A DNA stretch of 17,048 bases, taken from contig JAJZAL010000105.1 of NCBI GenBank assembly GCA_021799405.1, forward strand, positions 1 to 17,048, given 5' to 3'. The notes below the pieces were generated by a model. The model worked only from the letters and a program-made list of their open reading frames with translations, was not told the origin of the DNA and did no database searches. This stretch comes from Acidobacteriota bacterium. Lineage in GTDB: Bacteria; Acidobacteriota; Terriglobia; Terriglobales; Acidobacteriaceae. The position numbers and the translations under genes were made by a program. Shown here piece after piece: positions 15,303-17,048 of this stretch; within the stretch, counting starts at the first letter, position 1, and each line of letters starts with the position of its first letter.

Positions 15303-15319
15303 TGAGCAGGCCACCTGCC
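15303..15319 (+). repeat. 17-nt inverted repeat, left copy
   Basis: TGAGCAGGCCACCTGCC is the exact reverse complement of 16976-16992. Each copy is also a small hairpin (GCAGG-CCA-CCTGC). The copy lies 57 bp before the second sulfatase start, in a 121-bp spacer after xylB. By rough arithmetic, a 17-nt exact match by chance in 17 kb is expected about 0.01 times. Confidence 0.75.
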
Positions 15320-15376
15320 ATAGGGCCATGCGGAGAATGGGTGGAATTCAGGTGATCGGCAGGAAGGATTTTCTTT

Positions 15377-16945
15377 ATGAATGAAATACCAAGGCGCGCT
15401 TTTCTGAAAATGTCAGGGGCGCTGGCGGTCGGTTCGGCGTCTATCCTCAAGGCTGCCGGAATCCCGCCAGCGAAACCCAACGTCGTCTATATTCTGTGTG
15501 ACGATCTGGGATTTGGCGATATCAATGCTCTCAATCCCCTGCGGGGCAAGATCGCTACGCCGAACATGGACGCATTGCGCGCCGAAGGCATGGCCTTCAC
15601 CGACTGCCATTCCAGTTGCGCTGTCTGCACGCCGTCCCGCTATAGCATTCTCACCGGTCGTTACTGCTGGCGGACGCGGCTGCAACACGGCGTGCTGGGC
15701 GGCGATTCCCCGCCGCTGATTTCCACCCGTCAGATGACCGTGGCGCAGTTGTTCCAGCAACAGGGCTACACAACGGCCGGAATGGGCAAGTGGCATCTGG
15801 GACTGGATTTCGACAAGCAGGACTTCACCAAGCCCATTACGGACGGCCCGTTACAGCATGGATTCGATTATTTCTTCGGTATCAGCGCCTCGCTGGACAT
15901 GCCGCCTTATGACTTTATCGAAAACGATCACTGGACGGAGGTTCCCAGTGCTCAAAAGGAATTCCCCTCCGACAGTTACGGACCGGTCTTTGTGAAAGGT
16001 CCCGCGCGGCTGGGGCCGGCTGCGCCCGATTTCGATGCCGTCAAGGTGCTGCCCTCGGTGACGGAGAAAGCCACGGCATACATCGATCAGCGAGGCAAGG
16101 ATCATAAGCCATTCTTCCTGTATCTGGCGCTGCCCTCGCCGCACACACCATTAGTGCCTGAGAAGCGCTGGCAAGGCAAGAGCGGGTTGGGGCCTTATGG
16201 CGATTATGTGATGGAAACAGACTGGGCGGTCGGACAGGTGATGAGGGCCATTCAGGAGGCTGGTCTCAAGGAGAACACCATCGTCATGCTAACCAGTGAC
16301 AACGGGTGCGCGCCGTATATCAACGCCAGCGGGATGGAGCAGGAGGGCCATTTCGCCAGCGCGTGGTTCCGGGGTTATAAGTCGGACATCTGGGACGGCG
16401 GCCACCGCATTCCTTACATCGTCCGCTGGCCCGGCGTGGTTCGGCCCGGCAGCACCTGTATGGAGACGGTGGAGTTGACGGATTTGACGGCTACCGTTGC
16501 GGACATCCTGGGGGTACATCTGCCGCCGAATGCCGGCGTGGACAGCGTGAGCATTTTGCCTTTATTCAAGGGTGCCCACGAGCCGGTGCATCGATACAAC
16601 GTATATCAATCCATCCAAGGGAACTTTGGCATTCAGGAGGGCAAATGGAAGCTGGAATTGTGCCCTGGGTCTGGTGGATGGGAAGAACCGAAGAACAACC
16701 AAGCGGTTGCCGAGGGTCTGCCTCCCGTGCAGCTTTATAACATGGAGTCGGACATCAGCGAAAAGACAAACGTTGAGGCCGCTCACCCGGACATTGTGGT
16801 CAAGCTTATCAAGGATCTGGAGAGTTGCATCGCGAACGGCCGCAGCACCCCCGGCCCCAAGCAAGCAAACGATGTCACGGTCAATATGTGGAAACTGCAA
16901 ACCACGCCCGCCGTTATCGAAAAGCTACTGGCAGTGGGCGACTAA
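15377..16945 (+). CDS. Tat-exported arylsulfatase, canonical formylglycine (Cys) type
   Basis: A 522-residue S1-type sulfatase. A Tat-like signal, PRRAFLK (5-11), leads the protein. The C-T-P-S-R signature (84-88, then YSILTGR) carries Cys84, which a formylglycine-generating enzyme must oxidise. Calcium-site residues are Asp42-Asp43 and Asp308-Asn309 (TSDNG). Active-site Lys138 and His140 (GKWHLG), His256 (SPHTPL) and Lys335 (YKSDIWDGGHR) are all present, so it should be active. It is probably periplasmic and removes sulfate from glycans or aryl esters; the layout resembles the N-acetylgalactosamine-6-/arylsulfatase A group. AGGAAGGA precedes ATG 15377 by about 8 nt. No maturation enzyme is encoded in the window. 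Third codon positions look less GC-rich than in xylB, and the gene is bracketed by an inverted repeat, which may indicate acquisition. Confidence 0.93.
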   Translation: MNEIPRRAFLKMSGALAVGSASILKAAGIPPAKPNVVYILCDDLGFGDINALNPLRGKIATPNMDALRAEGMAFTDCHSSCAVCTPSRYSILTGRYCWRTRLQHGVLGGDSPPLISTRQMTVAQLFQQQGYTTAGMGKWHLGLDFDKQDFTKPITDGPLQHGFDYFFGISASLDMPPYDFIENDHWTEVPSAQKEFPSDSYGPVFVKGPARLGPAAPDFDAVKVLPSVTEKATAYIDQRGKDHKPFFLYLALPSPHTPLVPEKRWQGKSGLGPYGDYVMETDWAVGQVMRAIQEAGLKENTIVMLTSDNGCAPYINASGMEQEGHFASAWFRGYKSDIWDGGHRIPYIVRWPGVVRPGSTCMETVELTDLTATVADILGVHLPPNAGVDSVSILPLFKGAHEPVHRYNVYQSIQGNFGIQEGKWKLELCPGSGGWEEPKNNQAVAEGLPPVQLYNMESDISEKTNVEAAHPDIVVKLIKDLESCIANGRSTPGPKQANDVTVNMWKLQTTPAVIEKLLAVGD

Positions 16946-16975
16946 CCGCCGTTTCTCGCGCGCTGTAAAAAAGGC

Positions 16976-16992
16976 GGCAGGTGGCCTGCTCA
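16976..16992 (-). repeat. 17-nt inverted repeat, right copy
   Basis: Exact reverse complement of 15303-15319, 30 bases after the sulfatase stop. No target-site duplication is evident outside the two copies. The remaining bases to 17048 hold no recognisable gene. A weak CCGCC/GGCGG pairing across an A-run (about 16946-16977) is not a convincing terminator. Confidence 0.75.
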
Positions 16993-17048
16993 CCGACCCT
17001 GGAATGTGCTGTGGAATGGTTAGAGGTGTGCTCTATGTACGACAGCGT

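Overview
The window looks like chromosomal DNA of a GC-rich, Gram-negative, free-living bacterium, most likely an acidobacterium (Acidobacteriota; Solibacter/Bryobacter- or Terriglobia-like). This is an inference. It rests on the AroD-AroE fusion, Tat-exported sulfatases, a seven-repeat FG-GAP/VCBS secreted protein, an SH3-domain lipoprotein and a PgeF/YfiH protein with a Cys-rich insertion. No tRNA, rRNA, CRISPR array, transposase, integrase or phage gene is visible.

Layout. 1-2200 (all minus strand): a membrane-anchored monohaem cytochrome c (GTG start), a small secreted protein, and a family 2 glycosyltransferase of the dolichyl-phosphate-sugar synthase type. 2419-2715 (+): an HU/IHF DNA-bending protein with a TATAAT box upstream. 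It converges on a minus-strand PgeF/YfiH-type gene (2839-3966). 4000-4428 is a gene-free spacer with a strong hairpin. 4429-8740 (minus): M3 metallopeptidase, short-chain dehydrogenase and FG-GAP propeller protein run in the same direction with gaps of about 143 and 59 bp. 8852-10471 (+): fused 3-dehydroquinate dehydratase/shikimate dehydrogenase, divergent from the peptidase. 10692-12317 (+): a Tat-exported sulfatase-fold protein with Thr where sulfatases carry the formylglycine Cys. It converges on a minus-strand SH3 lipoprotein (12355-13560). Divergent from that, 13780-15255 (+) is a xylulokinase, followed by a second, canonical Cys-type sulfatase (15377-16945) bracketed by a perfect 17-nt inverted repeat.

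How the genes fit together. Most are housekeeping or scavenging functions: shikimate pathway, pentulose phosphorylation, peptide turnover, nucleoid structure, glycolipid sugar transfer. The sulfatases, xylulokinase and secreted propeller protein would suit breakdown of sulfated or plant/algal polysaccharides, but the genes do not form one obvious pathway operon.

I did not find a convincing undescribed multi-gene system. The best leads are the inverted repeat around the second sulfatase, the Thr-type 'sulfatase', the Cys-cluster insertion in the PgeF/YfiH protein, and several long intergenic palindromes without a terminator T-run. On start sites: the PgeF, SDR, sulfatase 1, SH3 and small secreted protein genes are given starts downstream of the longest open frame, for the reasons in each entry.
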